Position numbers and translations under genes: made by a program. Below the pieces are notes generated by a model. The model saw only the letters and a list, made by a program, of their open reading frames with translations, had not been told where the DNA came from and did no database searches. From Cellulophaga sp. L1A9 (GTDB lineage: Bacteria > Bacteroidota > Bacteroidia > Flavobacteriales > Flavobacteriaceae), in the NCBI RefSeq assembly GCF_009797025.1, contig NZ_CP047027.1, positions 4,340,001-4,404,000 on the forward strand: a stretch of 64,000 nt of DNA, read 5' to 3'. How positions within the stretch are numbered: the first letter of the stretch is position 1; the number at the start of each line of letters is the position of its first letter. Positions 24,955-33,730 of this stretch are shown piece after piece.

Positions 24955-27900
24955 TTAAAAATATTTTTTCAATGAGTCGTCAAAAACAGGTTCTGGGTCG
25001 AAAGGAATTTTAAAGCCTTCTAACAACTCGGTGTATTCCCCTTTTGGTTTTTCAAGAAGAGGAGTATCATCTTTTATAGGTTTTTTACCTTTTTTGTATT
25101 CCCATCTTCCATTTTTTCTATTCTTTATATCAACTTCTGATATTTTTGCATTTACATATGCAATCCCCCTTATTCCTGTACAAATTATAATCTGTTGCTT
25201 TTTTAGAGAACCGGAGCCATTCCTAATATAAGTAGTTTCATAGTGAATAGATCCTCCAATTTCACCTTCAATTTCAAATTCTGCTTTTATATCGGTAAAA
25301 TTACCTTCCCCTAAAAATTTTGGTACATAAGCATTTAATTTACTCCATTTCATAGTAATTTCACTACTCAGTTGTAATTTTACGCCTACCTCAATACCAT
25401 AATCACAACCAAAAGTAACTCCTGTACTATTCTCATAAGTACCCTTATTACGACCTTTGCTGTCGTAAATAGATAGTTGAAGACCATTTGTAGAGTTAAG
25501 ACGAAATTCATAGTGTGCATCAATAAAGCCAGAAAAAGTGATAGTAATCTCTCCTTTTTGCCCATATTTTTCAGCAAATTCAGTTAGGCTCTTTTTAATC
25601 CTGTCTTCAACACTATCCAAAATATCTTGTCGGAAATCTGAATTTTTAGCTGTTGCTGTTATTGCTTTTTTACTATCTGAAGCAGTGTTTACTTTTCCTT
25701 TTGATTTGTCATAATCATCTTTAGCACCTTTAGCTTTAAGAATTTGCCCCATTATATTATTAGTAACTTCTAAACCATCAAAGAGCATAGTTATTCCAGT
25801 TACTCCTGCTATAAAATCTGCCCAACCACCTGTAATTGAATATTTAAGAGCAAAAAGGGGAGATGCTGCTATTTTTTGTGTAATTTCTAAGTTAATTTCG
25901 CCATTTTCATTCTGAACAAAACCAATACCTTTACTCTGTATAATTGCTGGCGCTATTAACTCGAACTCTGAGTAATTAGAACCAACTTTAGTATCAAAAT
26001 TTCCAGTTGCAAGATCTTTGGCAGCTTTATATTGTTTATATCTTTTTTTTGCCAGTTTGGCCTTTTGCCATGCTTTTGCAGCCATTGTAGTAGCTTTTGC
26101 AGTTCCTTTTACGGCAGCATAACCACCACAGGTAAAAAATATCAACACGGCATCTAAGACCACACTACATAATAACCCATAGGCTATTATGGCTTTAGGA
26201 ATTATGGGGTATTCTGCGGAGTAATCTAAGACCTGACAATCAACTCCCGCTTTTATTTTTTTATCGATTGGTTTGGTAAAGGAATGATAAGCATGTAGTC
26301 CTACTCCAAAATTATTAGCTTCTCCCCTCAAGTAATCCATTATCAAATCTTGTATAAAAACTTGAAGAAATTGACCTGGAATGGCCTGAATAAATTGATC
26401 CATAAAAGCCTTATGTTTGGCTGCCATGTCAAATTCATCATTAAGACCTGTTATTAATTTTACCTTTATATTTTTGTAAAATGCCTTTGATTTATCAGAT
26501 GGTTGTCCAATTTGTAAATGGGCTGAAAATAAAGCATCTGGGTAAATAATAAAATTTAGTTTTTTAGAATATGCACATGTACTTATTGGAATCTCTATTT
26601 TTTTACTAGTATCCCCTAATAAAATCGGAAAATAATCTATAAAAAAGTTTAAAAAATCTTCATTTTTTGGTTCAATATGCTGGTATGGATAATTAGGAAC
26701 AAAAGAAACTTGAGGATTTTGACCTTCAGTATGTATAGGATTAAAGCCAAGTTCATCAAGCATGGAGCAATCGATTACATTATTTAAATGTAACTTTCCG
26801 TCTTCTAAACATCCTGTAGTATCTGCGTTTTTAACTTGAATTTTAAAAACTTTCTTATCTTTATTGTTAGTTACTATTCCTGTATTTATAACAGTATTTC
26901 CTGCATTTACTTGGTACTCTTCGTTAAAAAGAATGTTAGGTTCTTCTTGTCCTTCAAAACCAGAAGATATTTCTGTATATCTACAAGGATCGAAAGCTCT
27001 TATACTCGTTTCAATTTCACCTATTAGAACTTCTTTATTTCCAGAATTTTGATATGGATCTTTATATTCTACACCGTTGTCTTTTACTTCTAAAAATTCT
27101 CTATCATCAAATTCAATATACTTATTAGTAGATTCAATTAGAATAACAGGAAAAATTCTTAGACTTTTCCCCGCCGTAATGCCCCAGAAAGGATCAATAA
27201 AAACGTCAATCGTTGTCTTTTGGAGTGTAGCCTGCTTAGTTATATCAACATCTTTATGGATATTTTTAATAGGTTTACTTGAATCAGATTCTCTTAGTTT
27301 AACATGTTTAAAGTAATTAATATTAAGACCGAGTGTATGTTCAAACTCAAGAACATCTTGATTTGTAATTTCTCTTCGGAAATCTTGCGCTGAAATAATT
27401 GGGTCTTCTATTGCTGACGCAGCATTATTTTTGGTTAATTTTAGTTGGTCATTTGGAGAAAAAATATCCTGATCTGTAAGTTGAATTCTAACCTCTCTTC
27501 CAAATAAATCCTGAGTATAAATATGAAGTCTAACACGACTTCCAAAAGCGACAGATCCTTCGATTTTATTATTATCCAAATCTGTCCATAATGTCTTTGT
27601 AACTTTAGGACTTCCAAAAGCCGAAACATAGCATCCATGTGGCCTTTTCATGGACGGTTTTCCATTAGAGACAAGGAATGGTTGTACCCAGATTTTTCCT
27701 CCTCCAATAAATTGTGTAGGGAAAGTTAATTTCTTTGGTAGTCCTGCATAAGGAAGGGATTCTAATGAATAATCTGCATCGGGGATAAACTTGTTTTTAA
27801 CATTTAGATACACCCATCTAATGCTTTCTTTACTGTATTTTCTTTTAAGTTCTTCCGTTCGTTCAATCTTCTCTTTTCCTGAAAGCAGATCTAAAGCATT

Positions 27901-28026
27901 ATGATCCTCTGAAAATTCTTTAATGCTTACAAAAAACTGTAAATTACCTTTTAATATTAGATGATTTCTACTTTCATCATAAGTTTGGTGACTTCCTGGA
28001 TTTACAAATATATTTAGATCACTCAT
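24955..28026 (-). CDS. Large T6SS effector candidate, 1023 aa
   Basis: There is no signal peptide, as expected of T6SS cargo. Residues 1-330 are beta-rich and align with the frameshifted gene at 4871 (GRRVRLHIYTQDLF-like segment, then DPCRYTEIS). Around residues 612-660 lies a hydrophobic helix pair (AYGLLCSVVLDAVLIFFT) followed by a lysine-rich helix (KAWQKAKLAKKRYKQYKAAK). The last 250 residues are amphipathic beta strands (GEITITFSGFIDAHYEFRL, YGIEVGVKLQLSSEITMKW). No catalytic motif is recognised; a membrane-inserting toxin is one possibility. The gene starts 6 bp after the PAAR-like gene and is followed by a lipoprotein. Assignment as effector rests on context. Confidence 0.6.
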   Translation of the reverse strand: MSDLNIFVNPGSHQTYDESRNHLILKGNLQFFVSIKEFSEDHNALDLLSGKEKIERTEELKRKYSKESIRWVYLNVKNKFIPDADYSLESLPYAGLPKKLTFPTQFIGGGKIWVQPFLVSNGKPSMKRPHGCYVSAFGSPKVTKTLWTDLDNNKIEGSVAFGSRVRLHIYTQDLFGREVRIQLTDQDIFSPNDQLKLTKNNAASAIEDPIISAQDFRREITNQDVLEFEHTLGLNINYFKHVKLRESDSSKPIKNIHKDVDITKQATLQKTTIDVFIDPFWGITAGKSLRIFPVILIESTNKYIEFDDREFLEVKDNGVEYKDPYQNSGNKEVLIGEIETSIRAFDPCRYTEISSGFEGQEEPNILFNEEYQVNAGNTVINTGIVTNNKDKKVFKIQVKNADTTGCLEDGKLHLNNVIDCSMLDELGFNPIHTEGQNPQVSFVPNYPYQHIEPKNEDFLNFFIDYFPILLGDTSKKIEIPISTCAYSKKLNFIIYPDALFSAHLQIGQPSDKSKAFYKNIKVKLITGLNDEFDMAAKHKAFMDQFIQAIPGQFLQVFIQDLIMDYLRGEANNFGVGLHAYHSFTKPIDKKIKAGVDCQVLDYSAEYPIIPKAIIAYGLLCSVVLDAVLIFFTCGGYAAVKGTAKATTMAAKAWQKAKLAKKRYKQYKAAKDLATGNFDTKVGSNYSEFELIAPAIIQSKGIGFVQNENGEINLEITQKIAASPLFALKYSITGGWADFIAGVTGITMLFDGLEVTNNIMGQILKAKGAKDDYDKSKGKVNTASDSKKAITATAKNSDFRQDILDSVEDRIKKSLTEFAEKYGQKGEITITFSGFIDAHYEFRLNSTNGLQLSIYDSKGRNKGTYENSTGVTFGCDYGIEVGVKLQLSSEITMKWSKLNAYVPKFLGEGNFTDIKAEFEIEGEIGGSIHYETTYIRNGSGSLKKQQIIICTGIRGIAYVNAKISEVDIKNRKNGRWEYKKGKKPIKDDTPLLEKPKGEYTELLEGFKIPFDPEPVFDDSLKKYF

Positions 28027-28032
28027 TTTTAA

Positions 28033-28500
28033 TTAGTGTAAACTTATGTATGAAAAATTTTCATCTTCTTTTATCCCCAAAGCATTAATTAATGGAGCTA
28101 TCTCTTCATTTATGCTTTCTTCATTGTTTGGTGTTATTTCAATAGTTTGCCCATGAAATAAAATTTCAATACAAGGAGTGCCCGCTATAGCACATGTACC
28201 TTTACTATCTTCTAATAAGGGATTTCCTTTATTTGGTAAAGTGACTTTATTATAAGAGCCATCCCATTGAATAATATTAGGTACGCAGGGGGGGGGTGGA
28301 CTACCCATTTTGGAACAAGTACCAAAAGTTTTTTTTTCAAAGGTAGGACCTAAATCCATTGTAGATGCAACTAATTTTTCAGAAGATTTTTCATCATTGA
28401 TATATATTTTATTTTGTGTCAAAACTGTTAATTTATCTGGTGTTACTCCAAATTGACATTTGCATAATGCGCCATGACATACTAAGCGTTTTTGTGACAT
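28033..28500 (-). CDS. PAAR-like DUF4280 spike-tip protein
   Basis: The 155-aa protein is a stand-alone DUF4280 domain: GALCKCQFGVTPDKL, ASTMDLGPTFEKKTFG, CAIAGTPCIEILFHGQT. These align with residues 1-120 of the PAAR-metallopeptidase at 2788, and the cysteines are conserved. It would sit on the VgrG trimer and carry the 1023-aa protein encoded 6 bp downstream. The codons for PPPPC contain a run of nine C on the coding strand (28288-28296). Where the other DUF4280 has SSFKPC, this one has SPPPPC. Slippage there would abolish the protein after about residue 70. Confidence 0.8.
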   Translation of the reverse strand: MSQKRLVCHGALCKCQFGVTPDKLTVLTQNKIYINDEKSSEKLVASTMDLGPTFEKKTFGTCSKMGSPPPPCVPNIIQWDGSYNKVTLPNKGNPLLEDSKGTCAIAGTPCIEILFHGQTIEITPNNEESINEEIAPLINALGIKEDENFSYISLH

Positions 28501-28503
28501 ACT

Positions 28504-29331
28504 CTAATGTTTTACCAATTCGCGTTCTTTCAAACGTGTAATTTTATATTCAACTTTATGATTTTCTCTTCCAATAATCGTGCATTGGCCACTCATTCTT
28601 ATCATAGATGAATCTTCTTGATCCAAATGATATTTTAAAATCAAATTTCCCTTCGTATTTTTTGGCTCGTTTATAAGGTCACTCTCCATGAATTCTCCGT
28701 TATATGAAATTTTAATAAAACCATTATCATCAGGATACGGGTAGATTTCTTGTTTGCCAATAAATGTTAATTTGCTAGAAGCATTAGGATGTGGAATCTG
28801 TATCTTGATATTATCTTTTATAAAATTTTGAGATCTCAAAGTTGGTATATTTGGAATAAGCACTTTAAAAATAATATCATTATTCATTTTCTTAAGAAAA
28901 ATTTTTTCGTTGGAAATTCCATATTCTATTCGTTCTAGATACTTATGGCTTACTTCTCCTGTATATTCAATTTCTAGTTTTTGTTTTAATAATAGCCATT
29001 TCTCTTTAATTTTGTTAAGATTTTCAACTCCAATAATTTTGCCTGCAAAATTTACTTTAAGAATAAGAGGATAAACTGCGGACATACATTTCTCTGCTAA
29101 TACATCAATGACATTCGTTAAAGGTTTGCTGTTAACATACATCTTTTTCTTACAAACACGATAGTAGTAAAAAGATTTTTCATAACCCACATAATCACAT
29201 TCTATAACGTATTGAACTTTGTTTATCAAAGGCTCTAAATAAACTATTTCTACCCCATAAAACCGATGAATTTTCATAAGTTTATCCCTAAAAGATAATT
29301 TATTAGAATCTTGTGATTTAACTGTGGCCAT
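28504..29331 (-). CDS. T6SS spike-cluster accessory protein of unknown function
   Basis: The 275-aa soluble protein has no signal peptide. The N-terminal part contains YYYRVCKKKMYVNSKPL and CMSAVYPLILKVNFAGKIIG; a helical middle (IKEKWLLLKQKLEIEY) and a beta-rich C-terminus (RMSGQCTIIGRENHKVEYKI) follow. It is encoded between a 49-aa gene and the PAAR-like gene, 3 bp from the latter, and a truncated homologue (2094-2693) likewise precedes the other PAAR-like gene. This repeated position suggests an effector-loading adaptor or spike component, but there is no recognised domain. Confidence 0.6.
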   Translation of the reverse strand: MATVKSQDSNKLSFRDKLMKIHRFYGVEIVYLEPLINKVQYVIECDYVGYEKSFYYYRVCKKKMYVNSKPLTNVIDVLAEKCMSAVYPLILKVNFAGKIIGVENLNKIKEKWLLLKQKLEIEYTGEVSHKYLERIEYGISNEKIFLKKMNNDIIFKVLIPNIPTLRSQNFIKDNIKIQIPHPNASSKLTFIGKQEIYPYPDDNGFIKISYNGEFMESDLINEPKNTKGNLILKYHLDQEDSSMIRMSGQCTIIGRENHKVEYKITRLKERELVKH

Positions 29332-29345
29332 ATAGTAAAGTAATT

Positions 29346-29495
29346 CTATTTGAAGATTATCCCCTGCTCTGCTTCTTCATGAACGTTCAATACTGCGGTC
29401 ATTAAAATATTTTCCGCTTCAAAAGTGATATCCTTAGTCACAAGTTCATTATAAGTTCCTCCCGATATTTTTATAATTTGTCCTTTACTAGCCAT
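29346..29495 (-). CDS. Small 49-aa protein between VgrG and the accessory gene
   Basis: ATG at 29495 opens 2 bp after the VgrG stop and the frame ends with TAG at 29346-29348. The sequence begins MASKGQIIKISGGTYNELV, continues with a DITFEAENILMTA stretch and ends EQGIIFK, with no low complexity. Tight spacing to VgrG upstream and to the accessory gene 15 bp downstream supports a real co-translated gene. The KISGG/ITFEAENI pattern resembles a short beta strand extension of a spike protein. The function is unknown. Confidence 0.6.
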   Translation of the reverse strand: MASKGQIIKISGGTYNELVTKDITFEAENILMTAVLNVHEEAEQGIIFK

Positions 29496-29497
29496 AA

Positions 29498-30889
29498 TTA
29501 AAATAAATTTCCTACTTCACCGCTATTATTATTAATTTTCTTATTCGCTTTCTTATTTATGTTACCTCCTGTACTATGAATGGTAATATCTTCCTTAGCT
29601 TGCCGTTTAATCTCATCTGCTTCGCTTTGAATTTTTTCAGATGCCGTTTCAAATATATTTGTTGCCTTCACAACATAATCTTCAGAAGTTGTAATCATAT
29701 TATTTTTAGCTACCATTTCTGATTTATTTCCTCCTACATAAACACTTAAGTTTTCTTCAACTTGAATATTCATATTTTTCGATTTTAAAGTCATTTGATC
29801 AAGAGCAATGATGGAAATTGCATTATTCACCGTATCAATCTGAAAAACATTCTCATTTTTATCCTTAATCGTAATCATCTCCCCACCATTAGTATCATTT
29901 AGTTCAATAATATGCCCACTGCGGGTCATGATGGCTTTTATATTGTTTTCCGCATCAGCAACACCACTCTTTGCGCTACTATTGTAACCAGCACTCAAAA
30001 CATAGGGTTTTTCTGGGTTATTGTTTTCAAAACCTACGAGCACTTCTTCGTCCAGTTCAGGAATAAAGTAAAAACCCTTGCCGCTACCACCATATGGGGT
30101 ATTCATTTTTATCCATGGGGTAGAAGTCCCCATTCTTCGTTGCCAACCAAACTGTACTTTTATACGTCCTAATCCATCAGGGTCATTGTTATCTAATACA
30201 ACACCACGTTGTTCTTCTGCAGAGGGCGTAGCGAATACCGCACTGTAATGTGGGTGCTCTGTTCCTTCTGGTACGCCTTCAAAATGATTTTCATAGTTAC
30301 CACTATGATCAAAACGGTGCGCTACTTTGGTAACCATATAGGACCCAAACGCATCCCTACGTGTTTTATCAGAAAAACTAACGCCTTCAATGGTTAAATT
30401 ATCACCCACACGCAAACCAACAATTTCTGAAGATCCGTTGGCAATAATCATATTTGCGGCTTTAGACAAGGTATCTACTTTTGCTACATGGTCTAAACCC
30501 TGTTGTCCGCTATATTCATTCTGGTTGTGATTCCAAGAGTAGTTTTCTTTCTTGGCAAATAAACCTTCTGATTCTCTTTTTACATTCCCAGCATACATAT
30601 GTCCGCTTTGCGCGCTGTAGGATGAGGAAACGGATTCTAATTCGCTATCATTGACCCAATCTTTAGAAGTAAAGCCGCTATTTTGGGACTGTAGGGTAGT
30701 GGAGAGGCCAAAGGTTTGAATATCCTGACCATACACCCCATTAAATTGCTTGTCTCCCGTACGTCCTACGCAAAAGGTTCTCCCATTGTCATACATCCAT
30801 ACGCCATAACGAGCACACATACGTTGTAAGAAGGGAAAAATCGGATTCGTTGTATTGTACGGTATAAGGCAAACGGATGTTAGTTCCAT
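29498..30889 (-). pseudogene. tssI: VgrG (TssI), C-terminal part after a frameshift
   Basis: This part covers most of the VgrG spike: the gp27-like domain end (FLQRMCARYGVWMYDN), the OB-fold/gp5 region (AVFATPSAEEQRGVVLDNND and GLGRIKVQFGWQRRMG), the conserved PWIKMNTPYGG, YFIPELDEEVLVGFENNNPE, and a C-terminal beta-helix spike (NAISIIALDQMTLKSKNMNI). The real frame joins the upstream part near 30835-30850. The first codon counted here (30889) lies inside the other frame and is not a real start. The complete protein would be about 604 aa. Confidence 0.75.
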
Positions 30890-31313
30890 TTCCTATTTCC
30901 ATTTTTAATAAATCTGTGGAGTGTCCGTTAAAGGTATCACTCACTACTTGGCTAAAAGAAGACCCTTCTTCATAGCTAAAACATTGTACGGAGCGCGAGA
31001 GTAAAATACTAGCCCCTTGTCCTGAAAGCACAATAGCGCCAGAAGCGCCAATCCCTTTTTGTAAAGCTACAGAAGTAATGATTCCTACATATTCTAATTC
31101 ACCATCATTAACCCCTATAGATAGTTTTTTACCGGAATAATTAATAGAATTATTCATAAGTGTACCGCCGTACCCTTCGGTAGCATTGGTTTGAAAAACC
31201 ACACTAAAAGAGCTGTGGGTACCCATGGATTGTTCTATAGTAACCTTATATCCCGATTTAGGAAGAAAACGTTCTCCATCGATAATAAGCACTGGGGTAA
31301 TCATTTTAGGCAT
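30789..31313 (-). pseudogene. tssI: VgrG (TssI), N-terminal part before a frameshift
   Basis: ATG at 31313 starts the VgrG N-terminal domain (VLIIDGERFLPKSGYKVTIE, VALQKGIGASGAIVLSGQGA, PYTVQYNESDF). Homology then requires FLQRMCARYG, which is encoded in the next frame. Here a TTTTTCCCTTC stretch yields SLLTTYVCSLW and an early stop. Removing one C of the CCC restores DFSFLQRMCARYG. So there is a 1-nt insertion near 30837, either a mutation inactivating the spike or a sequencing error. The gene follows TssF after about 97 bp. Confidence 0.7.
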
Positions 31314-31410
31314 GGCGGTAGAATTTTAAAACGTTAAAGTAATCACAATCGACGAGCTTAACAAAAAATAGCCTCGCATTTCGATGAATTACAGTGTTAA
31401 TTATAGATTA

Positions 31411-33273
31411 TTAGCTATAAAAAACACGAAAGGGAAGTACATTTGCCGATCTCGATTGGAGTCCGATAAGCACTTCTTTCTTCAAGTGTTCCCAGCTTTC
31501 TTCATCATATACTGCATCTTCATGTTTGGTGATATACACATCTGTAGTTGGTGTATACCCAACTCCTTCATCTAAAGCAACAACAACACCTTTTTCTATA
31601 GTTACTTTGGTAATACTATCTTTAAAAATACTGAAGCAATGTTGAATGATATCCTGTCTTGTAATAATTTTACCTTTAGAAAGAATATGTTCCCTGTAGG
31701 CATATATTTTCTCACTAGCATTTGGTTCGTCCTTACCACCAATGGAACCGGTAATAAAGGTTAACGAATTTGTTAAAAATGCAGTACCCGAATATTGAAC
31801 CAATTGTACATATGGGTTTATTTTATTTGCTTTATCACCTGCTGTACTCCAATAATTAGTAAAAACAAATTGATCTTTATTTTTATTAATACTATTCTTA
31901 TTGATAACTAGATACGGAATTTTATTTTTTGTAAAATCTCTTAATTCTATTTGCTGGTCAATTCTAGAAATAATCTGTTTAAGATCTTTTAAGTTAGAAT
32001 TGATAAAATCATCATTCATCGCATTGAAGGCAATACTATCTTCCTTAAGTAAATCTATGGTGTAATTTAAAAGTTCGGAAGCATCACGCTCATCAAAACG
32101 AGAAACACCCCCAAAACGTAAATAAGCTTGAGTACTCGTTGATGTGTCTTCTTTCTTTCGGTCTTGAATAAAATACGTATTCCCGCTATCTCCTATAATA
32201 TCTTGCACATCAAAGAAGTAATCCCCATCTACCTCTAGCGGTAAAATATTAAAATAAGGCTTTAAGCGTCTATTGGTTTCGTGTCTCTTTTTATTAAGCA
32301 CAGGAAAACAATTAATATGGCAATGTAGGTTGTCTAGCATTTTACTAGAAACAATAGAAGAGAACGTAATTTTAACCCATAACAATGGCGTATTAAATTC
32401 TTTTAAATCTTTTTCGCTCAAAAAAGTTTCAAAATCTTCTGGGTAATTTTTTAAATTATTTTTTACATCAATAGTATCTGTAATGGTATAAAAATGATCT
32501 TGGTAAAACTCTTTTACATAATTTTCGTAAAACTTAATTTTACTTTGGATAGATTCATTTATGTATGTGTTTAGGTCTTGACCTGCGAATTCTAATTCGT
32601 TATACCCATTAACAACTTCCAAAGGTGTACCGTTTAAAGACCATTTAGAAAGCCCTAATTGGTGTGTCAATACATTTTTTTGAGAGAAGTTCAGTAAATC
32701 AAAATAACATAGAAGGTCTTGAATACTCGTAGTCTCTTCATCGGGTTTAATCCCTAAATAAATACTAGAACCATCTGGAGAACCTATAAAATTCTCTTTT
32801 AATATAAAAGGAATATTCCGGTGTGCTTTATGTGATGCAATTTTTTCCGGGTATGCTATATAATTTAAAGAGCAATTGCTTAATTTAAAATCTCCGGCAG
32901 GAGCGAAGAAGAAGTCTTCAAAATCGTTCTTACCATTCTCCCTAAAAATCGGCATTCTTTTACGGTGGTAAAATTCTGAACGCTCATTAATATTTAGGTT
33001 ACTATCTATAGGTAAGGCATGCATTACGGCATGTGCAGGTCTTGCTGTTACCGATACTTGTGGCGTTAGCAAATCTACCAAACGCTCCGTAATTCTAGTT
33101 CTACTAGATTTTATAGTATCTGAAATACGTTCAAACTCATGTGCACAAGCATCAAAAAGAATGCTAATAATAGGGTCTAAGGAATATTCAATTTCCATTT
33201 CATCCATTCCCCAGGTATCCGCAGCCCTTCTAATTAACCGTTCTTTTATTTCTTCTTTACTTAATGATTTCAT
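31411..33273 (-). CDS. tssF: T6SS baseplate protein TssF
   Basis: The 620-aa protein has the TssF N-terminal signature (GMDEMEIEYSLDPIISILFD, RLVDLLTPQVSVTARPAHAV) and conserved parts such as WLKVTF-like LLWVKITFSSIV and LRFGGVSRFDERDASELL. TssF binds TssG and forms the baseplate wedge connecting sheath and spike. The gene lies 14 bp downstream of tssE and upstream of vgrG in the long minus-strand unit. Length is normal for subtype iii. I see no disruption. Confidence 0.88.
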   Translation of the reverse strand: MKSLSKEEIKERLIRRAADTWGMDEMEIEYSLDPIISILFDACAHEFERISDTIKSSRTRITERLVDLLTPQVSVTARPAHAVMHALPIDSNLNINERSEFYHRKRMPIFRENGKNDFEDFFFAPAGDFKLSNCSLNYIAYPEKIASHKAHRNIPFILKENFIGSPDGSSIYLGIKPDEETTSIQDLLCYFDLLNFSQKNVLTHQLGLSKWSLNGTPLEVVNGYNELEFAGQDLNTYINESIQSKIKFYENYVKEFYQDHFYTITDTIDVKNNLKNYPEDFETFLSEKDLKEFNTPLLWVKITFSSIVSSKMLDNLHCHINCFPVLNKKRHETNRRLKPYFNILPLEVDGDYFFDVQDIIGDSGNTYFIQDRKKEDTSTSTQAYLRFGGVSRFDERDASELLNYTIDLLKEDSIAFNAMNDDFINSNLKDLKQIISRIDQQIELRDFTKNKIPYLVINKNSINKNKDQFVFTNYWSTAGDKANKINPYVQLVQYSGTAFLTNSLTFITGSIGGKDEPNASEKIYAYREHILSKGKIITRQDIIQHCFSIFKDSITKVTIEKGVVVALDEGVGYTPTTDVYITKHEDAVYDEESWEHLKKEVLIGLQSRSANVLPFRVFYS

Positions 33274-33287
33274 TCTGGAGTATGTGT

Positions 33288-33719
33288 TTACTTATAAGAT
33301 AATGGCGCTAAATAATAATCACCACTAAAATAATACGGTTCGTTTGTTTTTAAAAGCGTACCTGTAATGGTAATGTTTAGGTATTTTTTCAACCTTACTT
33401 TATTCGATTTTTCAGATACACTTTCTTGCAAATTAATTGTTAGTGTGGTATTCCCTAATCGCTTCTCATAGGTTTCTATTTGATTGGTAAGCGATCTTTT
33501 AATTTGCTCTTTTAAAACATTGGCATTCACCAACAGATCAAAATCTGTTTCCCATATTTCACTACCAAAACCTTCATCAAAAACATATTCTTCAAAATAA
33601 GTAGTAATGATGATGCTTATAAATTGTGATATAGATTCTTGTAGCGATATTTTTCGAAGCTCTTTCTTCTCAAAAAAACGCTTAAAATCAAAAGGAGCTT
33701 CGTAGTACGGTTTTGCCAT
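33288..33719 (-). CDS. tssE: T6SS baseplate protein TssE (gp25-like)
   Basis: The 143-aa protein shows the GPW/gp25 pattern: an N-terminal helix with SLQESISQFISIIITTYFEE, FDEGFGSEIWETDFD in place of the usual (E)FGSxxW element, then KRSLTNQIETYEKRL and beta strands NTTLTINLQE and YLNITITGTL. TssE starts sheath polymerisation on the baseplate. It is 14 bp before tssF and 11 bp after clpV, a conserved subtype iii order. The family is diverged, so the assignment rests on motif and context. Confidence 0.82.
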   Translation of the reverse strand: MAKPYYEAPFDFKRFFEKKELRKISLQESISQFISIIITTYFEEYVFDEGFGSEIWETDFDLLVNANVLKEQIKRSLTNQIETYEKRLGNTTLTINLQESVSEKSNKVRLKKYLNITITGTLLKTNEPYYFSGDYYLAPLSYK

Positions 33720-33730
33720 CTAGCCTAGTT

